This document shows, piece by piece, positions 49,687-57,946 of a stretch of 64,000 nt of DNA. The stretch's first letter is position 1. Each line of letters starts with the position of its first letter. The notes beneath the pieces were generated by a model. It saw only the letters and a program-made list of their open reading frames with translations. It did no database searches and was not told the DNA's origin. Source of the DNA: Planctomycetota bacterium (GTDB lineage Bacteria > Planctomycetota > UBA1135 > UBA2386); contig JACKHZ010000010.1 in assembly GCA_020638735.1 (NCBI GenBank), positions 310,001 through 374,000 of the forward strand, read 5' to 3'. Both the position numbers and the translations under genes were made by a program.

Positions 49687-50361
49687 TCACGTCGCCGGCG
49701 GCTCGCGCAGCGTCGCGCGTTCGTCGAGCAGCTCGTTGACCCCGTCGAGCACGTCGCGCAGCTCGGGCGACGCGCCGACGGTGCTGCAGCGGCGGAAGGT
49801 GTCGCCGCCGCGCTGCGCCGCGAGGGTGTCGCGCAGGTCGCCCATCGGCCGCGCCACGCGGCGGCCGAGGCTTCGCGACAGCAGCAGGCACAGCGCCAGC
49901 GAGCCGATGCCGATCACCGCGGCGACCCAGGCGCCGGCGCGACCGAGCCGCTGCGCGTCGCGGTCGACCTCGCGCATCGCCGCGCGGTTGACCTCGATCA
50001 GCTGTTCGACGCTGGTCAGCAGCTGACGGCGGGCGTCGCGGTCGCCGGCCAGCGCGGCCTCGAGCTGCCGATCGATCGCGTCGAGCACCGGCTCCTCGCC
50101 GGGCTCGGTGACGTTCTCGCGGGCGCGTGCGATGGCGGCGTGCGCCTTTTCGCGCGCGGCGTCGACGATCGCTCCGCCGCCGGAGTCGGCGAGGGTCTCG
50201 AGGATGTCCTCGGCGGCGACGATGGTCGCGTCGTTGCGCGTCAGGATGCGGTCGATCGCCGGGCCCATGCGCACGAACAGGCCGATGGCGCTGAACGCCA
50301 GCACCAGCACGACCGCGGCGAAGCCGAGCACGACCGCCGCGAGTTCGGTGCGCAGCTGCAT
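49687..50361 (-). CDS. Two-helix membrane protein with HAMP domain and no output module
   Basis: 224 residues. First transmembrane helix at about 8-31, a 125-residue helical periplasmic region (four-helix sensor type, FxxRNDATIVAAEDILETL), second helix at about 140-162 (AAVIGIGSLALCLLLSRSLG), then a HAMP-like segment RVARPMGDLRDTL and about 30 more residues. No kinase, cyclase or methyl-accepting domain follows. It starts 1 nt downstream of trkA and is the third gene of the trkH-trkA operon; it may modulate the potassium uptake system. Confidence 0.75.
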   Translation of the reverse strand: MQLRTELAAVVLGFAAVVLVLAFSAIGLFVRMGPAIDRILTRNDATIVAAEDILETLADSGGGAIVDAAREKAHAAIARARENVTEPGEEPVLDAIDRQLEAALAGDRDARRQLLTSVEQLIEVNRAAMREVDRDAQRLGRAGAWVAAVIGIGSLALCLLLSRSLGRRVARPMGDLRDTLAAQRGGDTFRRCSTVGASPELRDVLDGVNELLDERATLREPPAT

Positions 50362-50362
50362 G

Positions 50363-51031
50363 TCAGCGCTTCTCCATCATCTTGGCGACCGCGCCCTCGC
50401 CGGCGACCAGCACGATGACGTCGCCGCCCTCGAGCAGCGTCTGTGCGTCGGGCAGGACCACCGCGCCGGTCTGGTGCTTGCGGATCGCGACCACGGTCAC
50501 GCCGAAGCGGGCCGGTAGCCGCAGCTCGCCGAGCGAGCGGCCGGCGAACTCCGCCGGCGTCTCGACCTCGCTCAGCAGCACGCCCTCGCCGAGCAGCATC
50601 TCGCCCTTGATGCCGGCGTGCACGATCTGGCTGGCGAAGCGCTCGCCGAACGCGCGCTCCGGGTTGACGACCTGGTGGGCGCCGACGAGCCGGAGGATGC
50701 GCGCGTGCACGTCGTCGTTGGCGCGGGCGATGACGCGCTTGGCGCCGGTCTGCCGCAGCAGCGCCGTGCAGATGATCGACGCCTCCTTGGCTTCGTCGCC
50801 GATCGCGCACAGGCAGACGTCGCGCTCGCCGGGCGACGTGCGCTGCAGCGCGTCGAGGTCGGTGGCGTCGAAGCACATCGCCTCGGCGACGTGCTCGGCG
50901 ATCGACTGCACGCGCTCCTCCCTCGAATCCACGGCGAGCACCTCGACGCCGCGTTCGGCGAGCGCCTTGGCGACCGAGGTGCCGAACTGGCCGAGGCCGA
51001 TGACGATGGCTTGCTGGTTGATGCGTGGCAT
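50363..51031 (-). CDS. trkA: Potassium uptake regulator TrkA/KtrA
   Basis: 222 residues. RCK_N Rossmann domain with VIGLGQFGTSVAKALAERGVEVLAVDS at the N-terminus (G-x-G-x-x-G) and the acidic residue that binds nucleotide ribose, then an RCK_C domain from about 135 (VETPAEFAGRSLGELRLPARFGVTVVAI). Single RCK unit, so KtrA-like rather than the double TrkA of E. coli. Gates the TrkH/KtrB channel by binding NAD(H)/ATP-type ligands. 11 nt after trkH. Confidence 0.93.
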   Translation of the reverse strand: MPRINQQAIVIGLGQFGTSVAKALAERGVEVLAVDSREERVQSIAEHVAEAMCFDATDLDALQRTSPGERDVCLCAIGDEAKEASIICTALLRQTGAKRVIARANDDVHARILRLVGAHQVVNPERAFGERFASQIVHAGIKGEMLLGEGVLLSEVETPAEFAGRSLGELRLPARFGVTVVAIRKHQTGAVVLPDAQTLLEGGDVIVLVAGEGAVAKMMEKR

Positions 51032-51042
51032 GGCGGTGCGGT

Positions 51043-53166
51043 TCAGCCGACGTCGATGTTCTCGGTCGGCAGGGTGGCGGCGCCGGCGGCGGTGCGCTGG
51101 CTCATGAACATCATGATCGACAGCGGGCCGATGCGGCCGGCGAACATGCAAGCCAGGATCACCAGCTTGCCGACCTCGTCGAGCTGTGCGGTGGCGCCCT
51201 GGCTGAGGCCGACCGTGGCCAGCGCCGAGACCACCTCGAACGCGGCTTCCGGTAGCGGGATCTGCTGGGTCAGCAGCAAGGCGATCAACGCCACTCCACC
51301 GCTGGCCACGGCGATCGAGACGATCACGGCCGCGCGCTGCACGGTGCGATCCGGCAGCGTGCGGCCGAACGCGGTGGTGCGCGGCGCGCCGCGGATCGTG
51401 TGCCAGACCGACAGCGCCAGCACCGCGACGGTGGTGGTCTTGACGCCGCCCGCCGTGCCACCCGGGCTCGCGCCGACGAACATCAGCGCCAGCATCATGA
51501 CGTAGGTCGCCGGGTGCACGACGGCGAGGTCGACCGAGTTGAAGCCGGCGGTGCGCAGCGTCGCCGACTGGAACCAGGCGTTGTGCAGCTTGTCGGCGAT
51601 CGACAGGCCGGCCAGCGAGTGGTCCCATTCGGCGAGCAGGTAGAACGCGCCGCCGCCGACCAGCAGCACCAGCGCGGCGAGCGTGCAGATGCGCACCTGC
51701 ACCGGCAGGGCCCGGCGGCCGCCTTCGCCGCGGCGTGCGAAGGTCAGCACCACGGCCGGCGACAGGCCGCCGATCACGATCAGCAGCGCGATCGTGTGCA
51801 GCACCAGCGGCGAGTGCTGGAACGGCATCAGGCTGTCGCTCTGCAGCGCGAAGCCGGCGTTGCAGAAGGCCGAGATCGCGGTGAACGCGCCCCGCCACAG
51901 CGCCGCGCCGAACGAGTCGCCGTGGGCGACGAACAGCGCCGCGAGCGCCAGCGCGCCGATCCCTTCGGTGACGAACGTCACCTTGAGCACGTCCTGCGCC
52001 GACGACACCAGCCGGCTCCGGTCCTGCGTGCCGATCAGCCGCGCGATCGCCGACTCCTGGCGCATGCTCATGCGTCCGCCCAGCATGCGCAGCGCAGCGG
52101 TGGAGAAGGTCATGATGCCGAGCCCGCCGAGCTGCATCAGCAGCAGCAGCGTGGTCTGGCCGAGCATCGTGAACTCGACCGGCGTGTCGCGCACGATCAG
52201 CCCGGTGACGCAGACGGCGCTGACCGCGGTGAACGCGGCGTCGAGGCCGCCGATGCCGACTCCCGAGGTCGAGCTCTGCGGCAGCGCCAGCACGATCGTG
52301 CCGACCAGCGCCATGGTGGCGAAGGTCGTCACCAGCATGCGCTCGGGGTGTTCGAACAGCGCCGTCCACCAGCGGCTGGTGCTCGCGTCGGCCGGCTCCG
52401 TGCGCGGCCCGAACACCGCGGCGAGCAGCGTGTAGACGGCGCCGCTGCTGACCAGTGACCACGGGTCGTGCCAGGTCACCGCGGCCAGCGCCAGGCTGCC
52501 GAGCAGGGAACCGGTGAGCAGCCTCGTGCGTGGATTGCGGCTGTGGCGTCGGCGCACCAGCCACGTCGCGCCGAGCGCCATCGCCACCAGGGCCGACGCG
52601 CCTACCGCCGCGGTGGTGGCCGCCGTGGTCGTCGTCGTGGGGTCGCCGCCGAGCGCGACCACCACCCAGAACGCCAGCGCCGCGGTCGCCGAACCACGCA
52701 CCATGCCGGAGCCGGCGTTTCGTCGGCGCAGCGCCGGCGAGAACAGCGGCGAGCCGAGCTGCCACAGACTGCCCAGTCCGAACAGCACGGCGACGGCGAG
52801 CAGCAACGTCAGCCCTGGCGCGTGGGGCAGGCGCGGCGCGGCGAGGCCGACCAGCGCGGCGAGGCCGAGCGCGCCGGCGAGCCGCCCGCTGCGCGGGTGG
52901 CCGGAGATGCGCAACCCGGCGAGCAGCAGCGCGAGCACCGCGAAGCCGCCGACGAGGGCCGCCGCGAGCGGTGCGTTCGTCAGGCCGCCGTGGGCCCAAG
53001 AGACGATGGCGAACGGGATCGGGCTCGCTGCCAGCAGCGCGCCGCTGGTCGCGGCGTACGGCCTGCGGTTGGTCGGCGCGGGCGTGGCGTGCTGCTGTGG
53101 ATCGGACAACGCTGGGGACTCGCGGGGGCTGGGCTCGCGCGGGCACAGAGCGTCGGCTCGGAACAC
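51043..53166 (-). CDS. trkH: TrkH/KtrB family potassium transporter with N-terminal extra helices
   Basis: About 707 residues if GTG 53166 is the start. The frame is open further upstream to 53415 but would overlap the divergent FG-GAP gene, so the start is uncertain. The C-terminal two thirds show the K+ selectivity filter loops, e.g. AVSAVCVTGL, AISAFCNAGFAL, TLRTAGFNSVD and ALATVGLSQGAT (each with the conserved Gly). Ahead of these are about five extra transmembrane helices in the first 250 residues (LLAGLRI, LALAAVTW), not part of the standard TrkH fold. Operon trkH-trkA-HAMP protein. Confidence 0.9.
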   Translation of the reverse strand: MFRADALCPREPSPRESPALSDPQQHATPAPTNRRPYAATSGALLAASPIPFAIVSWAHGGLTNAPLAAALVGGFAVLALLLAGLRISGHPRSGRLAGALGLAALVGLAAPRLPHAPGLTLLLAVAVLFGLGSLWQLGSPLFSPALRRRNAGSGMVRGSATAALAFWVVVALGGDPTTTTTAATTAAVGASALVAMALGATWLVRRRHSRNPRTRLLTGSLLGSLALAAVTWHDPWSLVSSGAVYTLLAAVFGPRTEPADASTSRWWTALFEHPERMLVTTFATMALVGTIVLALPQSSTSGVGIGGLDAAFTAVSAVCVTGLIVRDTPVEFTMLGQTTLLLLMQLGGLGIMTFSTAALRMLGGRMSMRQESAIARLIGTQDRSRLVSSAQDVLKVTFVTEGIGALALAALFVAHGDSFGAALWRGAFTAISAFCNAGFALQSDSLMPFQHSPLVLHTIALLIVIGGLSPAVVLTFARRGEGGRRALPVQVRICTLAALVLLVGGGAFYLLAEWDHSLAGLSIADKLHNAWFQSATLRTAGFNSVDLAVVHPATYVMMLALMFVGASPGGTAGGVKTTTVAVLALSVWHTIRGAPRTTAFGRTLPDRTVQRAAVIVSIAVASGGVALIALLLTQQIPLPEAAFEVVSALATVGLSQGATAQLDEVGKLVILACMFAGRIGPLSIMMFMSQRTAAGAATLPTENIDVG

Positions 53167-53348
53167 GTCGAGGTCCAGCGGCAACTGCGGCGCCCCCCGA
53201 GGTGTCGACGGAGCAGCGTCCGCGTGTCGGATTCCGGATGCCGAGGCGCGTCCGGGGTGCCCTTGCCGGAGGGTGGGGATGGGGCATGCTGGTTGCTGTC
53301 GCCGCGCGCCCGCGCCTTCTGGTCCCGACTCCTCGTCACGGCTCAACG

Positions 53349-55979
53349 ATGATCTCATCCCTCGCGCTCGCGCTCGCAGTCTCGCTGCCCCAGGCCCCGC
53401 AGGACTTCCCGACACCGCGCGTGATCGCCGAAGCCACCGACGGCGAGTTCCGCGCCCACGGCGACTTCGATCACGACGGCGACGTCGACCTGCTGCACTT
53501 CCGCGGCTCCGTGCTCGACTGGACCGGCGTGCGGGTCTTCGAGAACGTCGGCGACGGCGACTTCGTGCCGGGCCCGGAGACGCTGTTCCATTTCCCGGCG
53601 AGCTACACCAGCGGCCGACTGCAGCCCTTCGTCGGCGACTTCGACGGCGACTCGAACCTCGACTTCGTCATCGCCCGTGACGGCGCGGGCGCGGCGCTCG
53701 GCGAAGGGCTGGAGTTCTTCTTCGGCGACGGCAGCCTCGGTTGGTCGAGCCGGGCGCTGCTGCCGATGGCCACGCCGCGCTGGATCGCGATCGGCGACAT
53801 CGACGGCGACGCGGCCCTCGAGGTCGCCGTGTCCCACATCGACGCCAGCTACCAGAACATGCTGTCGTGGGTGGACGTGCAGGGCGGTGTGCCGATCGCG
53901 CTGCCGCCGTACGTGTTGACCGCCGGGGTCGCGCCGACCGTCATCGTCTTCGACGTGGTGGACGTCGACGGCGACGGCCTCGACGACATCGCGGCGACGG
54001 CCACCGCCGGCAGCGTCGTCGATCGCGTGCAGTTCTTCCCGACCGTTGCCGGCACCCCGACGCTCGGCAGCTACTTCACGCTGCCGGTGCAGCTGCAGAA
54101 CATCAATCACCGGCTGCTCGCGGGGGATCTCGACGGCGACGGCGACGGGGACCTGCTGTTCCTCAAGATGGAGCTCTCCGATCCGGGGCCGTGGGTCCAG
54201 CCGTTGGAGCGCATCGCCGGCGGGTGGGTCCAGCGGCCCGCCCAGTCGATCACGACGCCGACCACCGGCTGGTTCCAACCACACGACACGCAGTTGATCG
54301 ATTGGGACGGGGACGGCTGGCTCGACGTGATCACCGGCGGTCAGCAGAACGACATGTTGCGTGCAGTCGGCAGCTGGCAGTTCACCCGAGCCTTCCATGT
54401 TGCCGGCACCGGGCAGGCAGCCGGCGGCGGCGCGTTCGATCACGACGGCGATGGGTATCTCGACTACGTCGGCGGCTATTCCGTCTTGCAGGGCGACGGC
54501 ACGTTCCAGGTCGAGTCGGCGGTGAACCTCCCGCTGTTCACCGACCTGATCGCCGATCGCGAAGGCGACGGCGATCCCGACCTGACCAGCGGCGGCCCCG
54601 GCTGGCTCGCGCGCAACGACGGCACCGGCGCGTTCGCCCTGACGTCGCGTGCGTTCCCGCCGCTCGGCGCCAACGAGCACTACGCGACGCCGATCGCCTA
54701 CGCCGACTTCGATGGTGACGGTCGCCCGGAGTTCCTGACGCAGTACTTCTACCAGGTGTTCCCTCCGTTCTCGGCCGTCACTCAGCTCGGCATGCTGCGG
54801 ATCACCGACGACCGTCGCGATCAGTTCGAGCCCGGCGTGCCCGCGACGGCGAACCCCGCCGACGTCATCGCGCCGCCGACGACCTCGGCGAACGACGCCA
54901 GGTGGAGCACCGGTGACGTCGACGGCGACGGCGACCTCGACCTGCTGCTGGTGGGTGGGTATCGCGAAAACGACGGCACCGGCATGCTGGCGACGTTCGT
55001 CGGCGGTTACCTCGGGCGCGGTCGGCAGGTCGGGGATGTCGACGGCGACGGCGTGCCCGACGTACTGACCACGGCGTTCAACGGCGTCTCGACGATGGTC
55101 TCGATCTACCTCGGCGTGGCCGGCGGCGGCTTCACTGCGATGCCGGTGACGATTGCGCCCGGTTCGGCCGACGCGCTGCTGCGCGACCTCGACGGCGACC
55201 TCGATCTCGACCTGATGGTCGCGTCGCCCGGCGCCCCCGGCATGACCTTGTTCGAGAACGTGCTCGGCACGTTCGTGCTGCGCACCACGCTGCCCGACGC
55301 GGTCGCCGGATGGCTGCGATTCGTCGGCACGCGCGACCTCGATGGCGACGGGGTGCAGGACCTGCTGGTCGTGTCGCGCCACGCGACCACGATCGGCAAC
55401 ACGGTCGACACCCTGACCCGCTATCACGGCACCGGCTCCCACCTCGGCTACACGCTCGCCAGCGAACACCTCGCGCCGTTCAACGTCAGCGGCTTCGCCG
55501 ACCTGGACGGTGACGGCGATCTCGACGCGATCGGCGGCGCGATGCTGCGCGGTTGCTCGGCGCCATCCGGGAGTGGCGCGGTTCGGCAGTACGGCGTCGG
55601 TACCGGTGGTGCGGCGGGCGTGCTGCCCTTGCTCGGCGCGCGCGGACCGATCGTCTCGACCTCGACGGCGGACGAACTGCGCATCGTGCGCGGCTGGCCG
55701 GGCGCCAGCGCGCTGCTGGTGTTCGGACTGGTGGAGACGTCGATCCCCGACGCGCCGTTGAACGGCTTGGTGCTCCACGTCGGCGACCCCATCGTGCTGT
55801 TGCTGCCGCAGCTCGTCGGCACGCCGGGCGTCGCGGGCACCGGCGAGTTGACCATCACGCTGCCCGACCTGCCGTTCCTCGCCGGGTTCACGATCGTGCA
55901 CCAGGTGTTCCTCGAGGACCCGACCGCGGTGAGTGGTTGGGCGAGCAGCAACGGCCTGGCGTTGACCTACGGCAACTAG
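53349..55979 (+). CDS. Secreted FG-GAP/VCBS repeat protein with C-terminal extra domain
   Basis: 876 residues. Signal peptide (SSLALALAVSLPQA). About 14 blades with DxDGDGxxDxxx cores from residue about 37 to 725 (GDFDHDGDVDLLH to ADLDGDGDLDAIG), so probably two stacked beta-propellers with calcium loops. The last about 145 residues (from YGVGTGGAAG, ending NGLALTYGN) are a different, Gly/Pro/Leu-rich beta domain without DGD loops, probably a sorting or anchoring module. Extracellular; function unknown. Paralogue of the truncated gene at 1-1424. Confidence 0.9.
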   Translation: MISSLALALAVSLPQAPQDFPTPRVIAEATDGEFRAHGDFDHDGDVDLLHFRGSVLDWTGVRVFENVGDGDFVPGPETLFHFPASYTSGRLQPFVGDFDGDSNLDFVIARDGAGAALGEGLEFFFGDGSLGWSSRALLPMATPRWIAIGDIDGDAALEVAVSHIDASYQNMLSWVDVQGGVPIALPPYVLTAGVAPTVIVFDVVDVDGDGLDDIAATATAGSVVDRVQFFPTVAGTPTLGSYFTLPVQLQNINHRLLAGDLDGDGDGDLLFLKMELSDPGPWVQPLERIAGGWVQRPAQSITTPTTGWFQPHDTQLIDWDGDGWLDVITGGQQNDMLRAVGSWQFTRAFHVAGTGQAAGGGAFDHDGDGYLDYVGGYSVLQGDGTFQVESAVNLPLFTDLIADREGDGDPDLTSGGPGWLARNDGTGAFALTSRAFPPLGANEHYATPIAYADFDGDGRPEFLTQYFYQVFPPFSAVTQLGMLRITDDRRDQFEPGVPATANPADVIAPPTTSANDARWSTGDVDGDGDLDLLLVGGYRENDGTGMLATFVGGYLGRGRQVGDVDGDGVPDVLTTAFNGVSTMVSIYLGVAGGGFTAMPVTIAPGSADALLRDLDGDLDLDLMVASPGAPGMTLFENVLGTFVLRTTLPDAVAGWLRFVGTRDLDGDGVQDLLVVSRHATTIGNTVDTLTRYHGTGSHLGYTLASEHLAPFNVSGFADLDGDGDLDAIGGAMLRGCSAPSGSGAVRQYGVGTGGAAGVLPLLGARGPIVSTSTADELRIVRGWPGASALLVFGLVETSIPDAPLNGLVLHVGDPIVLLLPQLVGTPGVAGTGELTITLPDLPFLAGFTIVHQVFLEDPTAVSGWASSNGLALTYGN

Positions 55980-55998
55980 TGCGTGCCCGCGCCCGGGA

Positions 55999-57000
55999 TC
56001 ACCGCGGTTGCAGCAGCCAGCTCTGGCCGGCCGTCCACTGTTCGGTCCAGTGGCGCTTGTAGTCCATCATCGGACCCATGTCGTAGCGCGCAGCGCCTTC
56101 CTCGCACAGCCAGCGCAGCTGTTCGAGCTGCAGCAGGTTGCCGATCGAGAACGGCGACCAGTGCTCGTCGTAGCTGAACTGCTGGCCGCGGTAGACGCCG
56201 TCGGCGACGCCGCCGAAGACGAAGCCGATGTCGGCGTCGCCGCGCCGGGCGAACATCACGCGGGCGGCGCCGGAGGCGGCCATACGCTCGAGCAGCGCCG
56301 CGTAGAACTGTCGCGACGGCGGCATCGTCATGCCGCATCTGCCGATGCCCTTCCAGCTGCGCCGCTCGACCAGCAGCATGCGCTGGTAGGTGGCGTTCGC
56401 GGTCGCCGCGTCGGCGGGCGCGACACGCTCGAAGGTGACGCCGAGCGCGGCGGCGCGCCGCGCGGCAGCGCGCACGTTGCGGCGCGTTCTCGGCGAGCGC
56501 CGCGCCAGGTAGCCGTCGAGACCGCCCTCGAGCGACGCGCGGCACGACGTGTCGGTGTGCGCCAGCGAGAAGCGGTGTGTCTCGTCGAAGCGCGCGTGCA
56601 GGTCGCGGAGCAGCGGCCCGTCCGGCTCGAGCGCGCTGATCAGCAGGTTCGTCGTCGCGGAGCCCGATCCATAGCGGAGCTGCAGGTCGAGCACGTCGAG
56701 CGCGGCCGGTCCGAGCAACGGGCAGCCGAACTGCCACGACGTGTCGATCGGCGCCAGCAGCGTGCCCGTGCGCAGCGGCACGCGGGCGAACACCACGCAC
56801 GAGTCGTCGTCACCGGCGAACAGCAGGCTGCGCTCCGGTGCGAACACCTCGTGAAACGCCAGCTGCCACTCGCTGCGGCAGCAGAACGGGTCGAGCTGAG
56901 GCGTGCGGCGCGCCGCGGCGTGCCACGCCCGTTCGGTCGCTGCGTCGAGTGGCAGAGGCTGTCGTGGAGATGCGGGCAAGCTGATCGCGGAAGCGGGCAT
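55999..57000 (-). CDS. GNAT/FemAB-like acyltransferase (BioF2-like domain)
   Basis: 333 residues. Two-domain arrangement of the CelD/BioF2 (PF13480-type) group: an N-terminal half with WQFGCPLLGPAALD, then SLEGGLDGYLARRSPRTRRNVRAAARRAAALGVTFERV and the GNAT-like C half RGDADIGFVFGGVADGVYRGQQFSYDEHW...YDMGPMMDYKRHWTE. This group often works in polysaccharide or peptidoglycan-like polymer acylation. Substrate unknown. Convergent with the FG-GAP gene (19 nt) and followed upstream by the PAS-AraC gene in the same orientation. Confidence 0.82.
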   Translation of the reverse strand: MPASAISLPASPRQPLPLDAATERAWHAAARRTPQLDPFCCRSEWQLAFHEVFAPERSLLFAGDDDSCVVFARVPLRTGTLLAPIDTSWQFGCPLLGPAALDVLDLQLRYGSGSATTNLLISALEPDGPLLRDLHARFDETHRFSLAHTDTSCRASLEGGLDGYLARRSPRTRRNVRAAARRAAALGVTFERVAPADAATANATYQRMLLVERRSWKGIGRCGMTMPPSRQFYAALLERMAASGAARVMFARRGDADIGFVFGGVADGVYRGQQFSYDEHWSPFSIGNLLQLEQLRWLCEEGAARYDMGPMMDYKRHWTEQWTAGQSWLLQPR

Positions 57001-57100
57001 CGTATCGGCGGTCTCCGGCCAGTGGCCGGCCGGCAGCGATCGCGACGGCGGTGGCGACCAGTGATGGCCGCGTCACGCCGGCGACTTCGCCCTGAGGAGA

Positions 57101-57847
57101 TCAGCCGCGGCCGCGACAGGTCTTGCGGTAGGCGGTCGGCGTCTGGCCCATCTGGCGCGCGAACTGCCGCGCGAAGTCGCTGTGGTCGTAGAAGCCGGCC
57201 TGCAGCGCGACGCGCGTGATCGGCAGGTCGGTGCCCCGCAGCAGCTCGCAGGCGCGGATCACGCGCATCTGCATCAGGTAGGCGCGCGGCGTCATCTGGA
57301 AGGTCTCTCGGAACTTGCGCTCGAACTGCCGCACCGACAGCCCGGTCGTCGCCGCCAGCGAGCCGACGTCGAGCGGCTGCTGGATGTCGCGCTTGAGTCG
57401 CTCGGCGGCCGGAGCCAGGTCGAGGTAGGGCTGCATCGCCGCGCGCTGCTGCTCGTAGCTGCGCACCGTGCCGCACAGGCCGCACTGCCGACCGTCGCGG
57501 CCGAACAGCGGCAGCTTGTCGGTGACGAACCACTCGGGGCTGCCCGACGCGTCGGGGAACAGCTCGATCAGGCCCCGCAAGGGGCGGCCGGTGGCCAGCA
57601 CCTGCAGGTCGTCCAGCCGGTACTTGTCGGCGAGCTTCGGCGGGAACAGCTCGGCGTCGGTGAGGCCGACGATCTCGCGTTCGTCGCGACGGCCGCAGCG
57701 TTCGACGAACGCCGGGTTGCCCATCATCAGTCGCAGCGCGGCGTCCTTGGCGAAGAACATCGCGCCGGGCAGGTGGTCGAACAGGTGGCGGAACTGTCCG
57801 GGGGCCAGGCCGTCGAGCCAGCGGCCCTGCTCCGACGTGGTCGGCAT
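57101..57847 (-). CDS. PAS domain-containing AraC family transcriptional regulator
   Basis: 248 residues from ATG 57847. The N-terminal about 125 residues form a PAS sensor (FDHLPGAMFFAKDAALRLMMGNPAF; YRLDDLQVLATGRP; WFVTDKLPLFGRDGR). The C-terminal 105 residues are a complete AraC two-HTH domain (DVGSLAATTGLSVRQFERKFRETFQMTPRAYLMQMRVIRACELL...ITRVALQAGFYDHSDFARQFARQMGQTPTAYRK; diagnostic ends GxSxxxFxRxF and GFxDxSxFxRxFR). Divergent from the PVC dehydrogenase operon, which it probably controls. Confidence 0.92.
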   Translation of the reverse strand: MPTTSEQGRWLDGLAPGQFRHLFDHLPGAMFFAKDAALRLMMGNPAFVERCGRRDEREIVGLTDAELFPPKLADKYRLDDLQVLATGRPLRGLIELFPDASGSPEWFVTDKLPLFGRDGRQCGLCGTVRSYEQQRAAMQPYLDLAPAAERLKRDIQQPLDVGSLAATTGLSVRQFERKFRETFQMTPRAYLMQMRVIRACELLRGTDLPITRVALQAGFYDHSDFARQFARQMGQTPTAYRKTCRGRG

Positions 57848-57853
57848 GGCGCA

Positions 57854-57859
57854 AACATA
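57854..57859 (-). promoter_or_regulatory. Candidate -10 element of the PAS-AraC gene
   Basis: TATGTT on minus, 6 nt before ATG 57847; TTGTAG lies 18 nt upstream of it (57878-57883). Predicted start of transcription coincides with the ATG. Confidence 0.45.
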
Positions 57860-57946
57860 CACACGATCCGCGCAAACCTACAAGCCGCCGCGCGCGTCGC
57901 GTTGCCTACTGTTGCGCGTCCGATCCCGACCCCCGCACGCAACTCC

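Noticed and set aside
53167..53415. Longer N-terminus of TrkH
   Set aside because: The extension would overlap the signal peptide of the divergent FG-GAP gene and has low-complexity Arg/Pro sequence with no family similarity.
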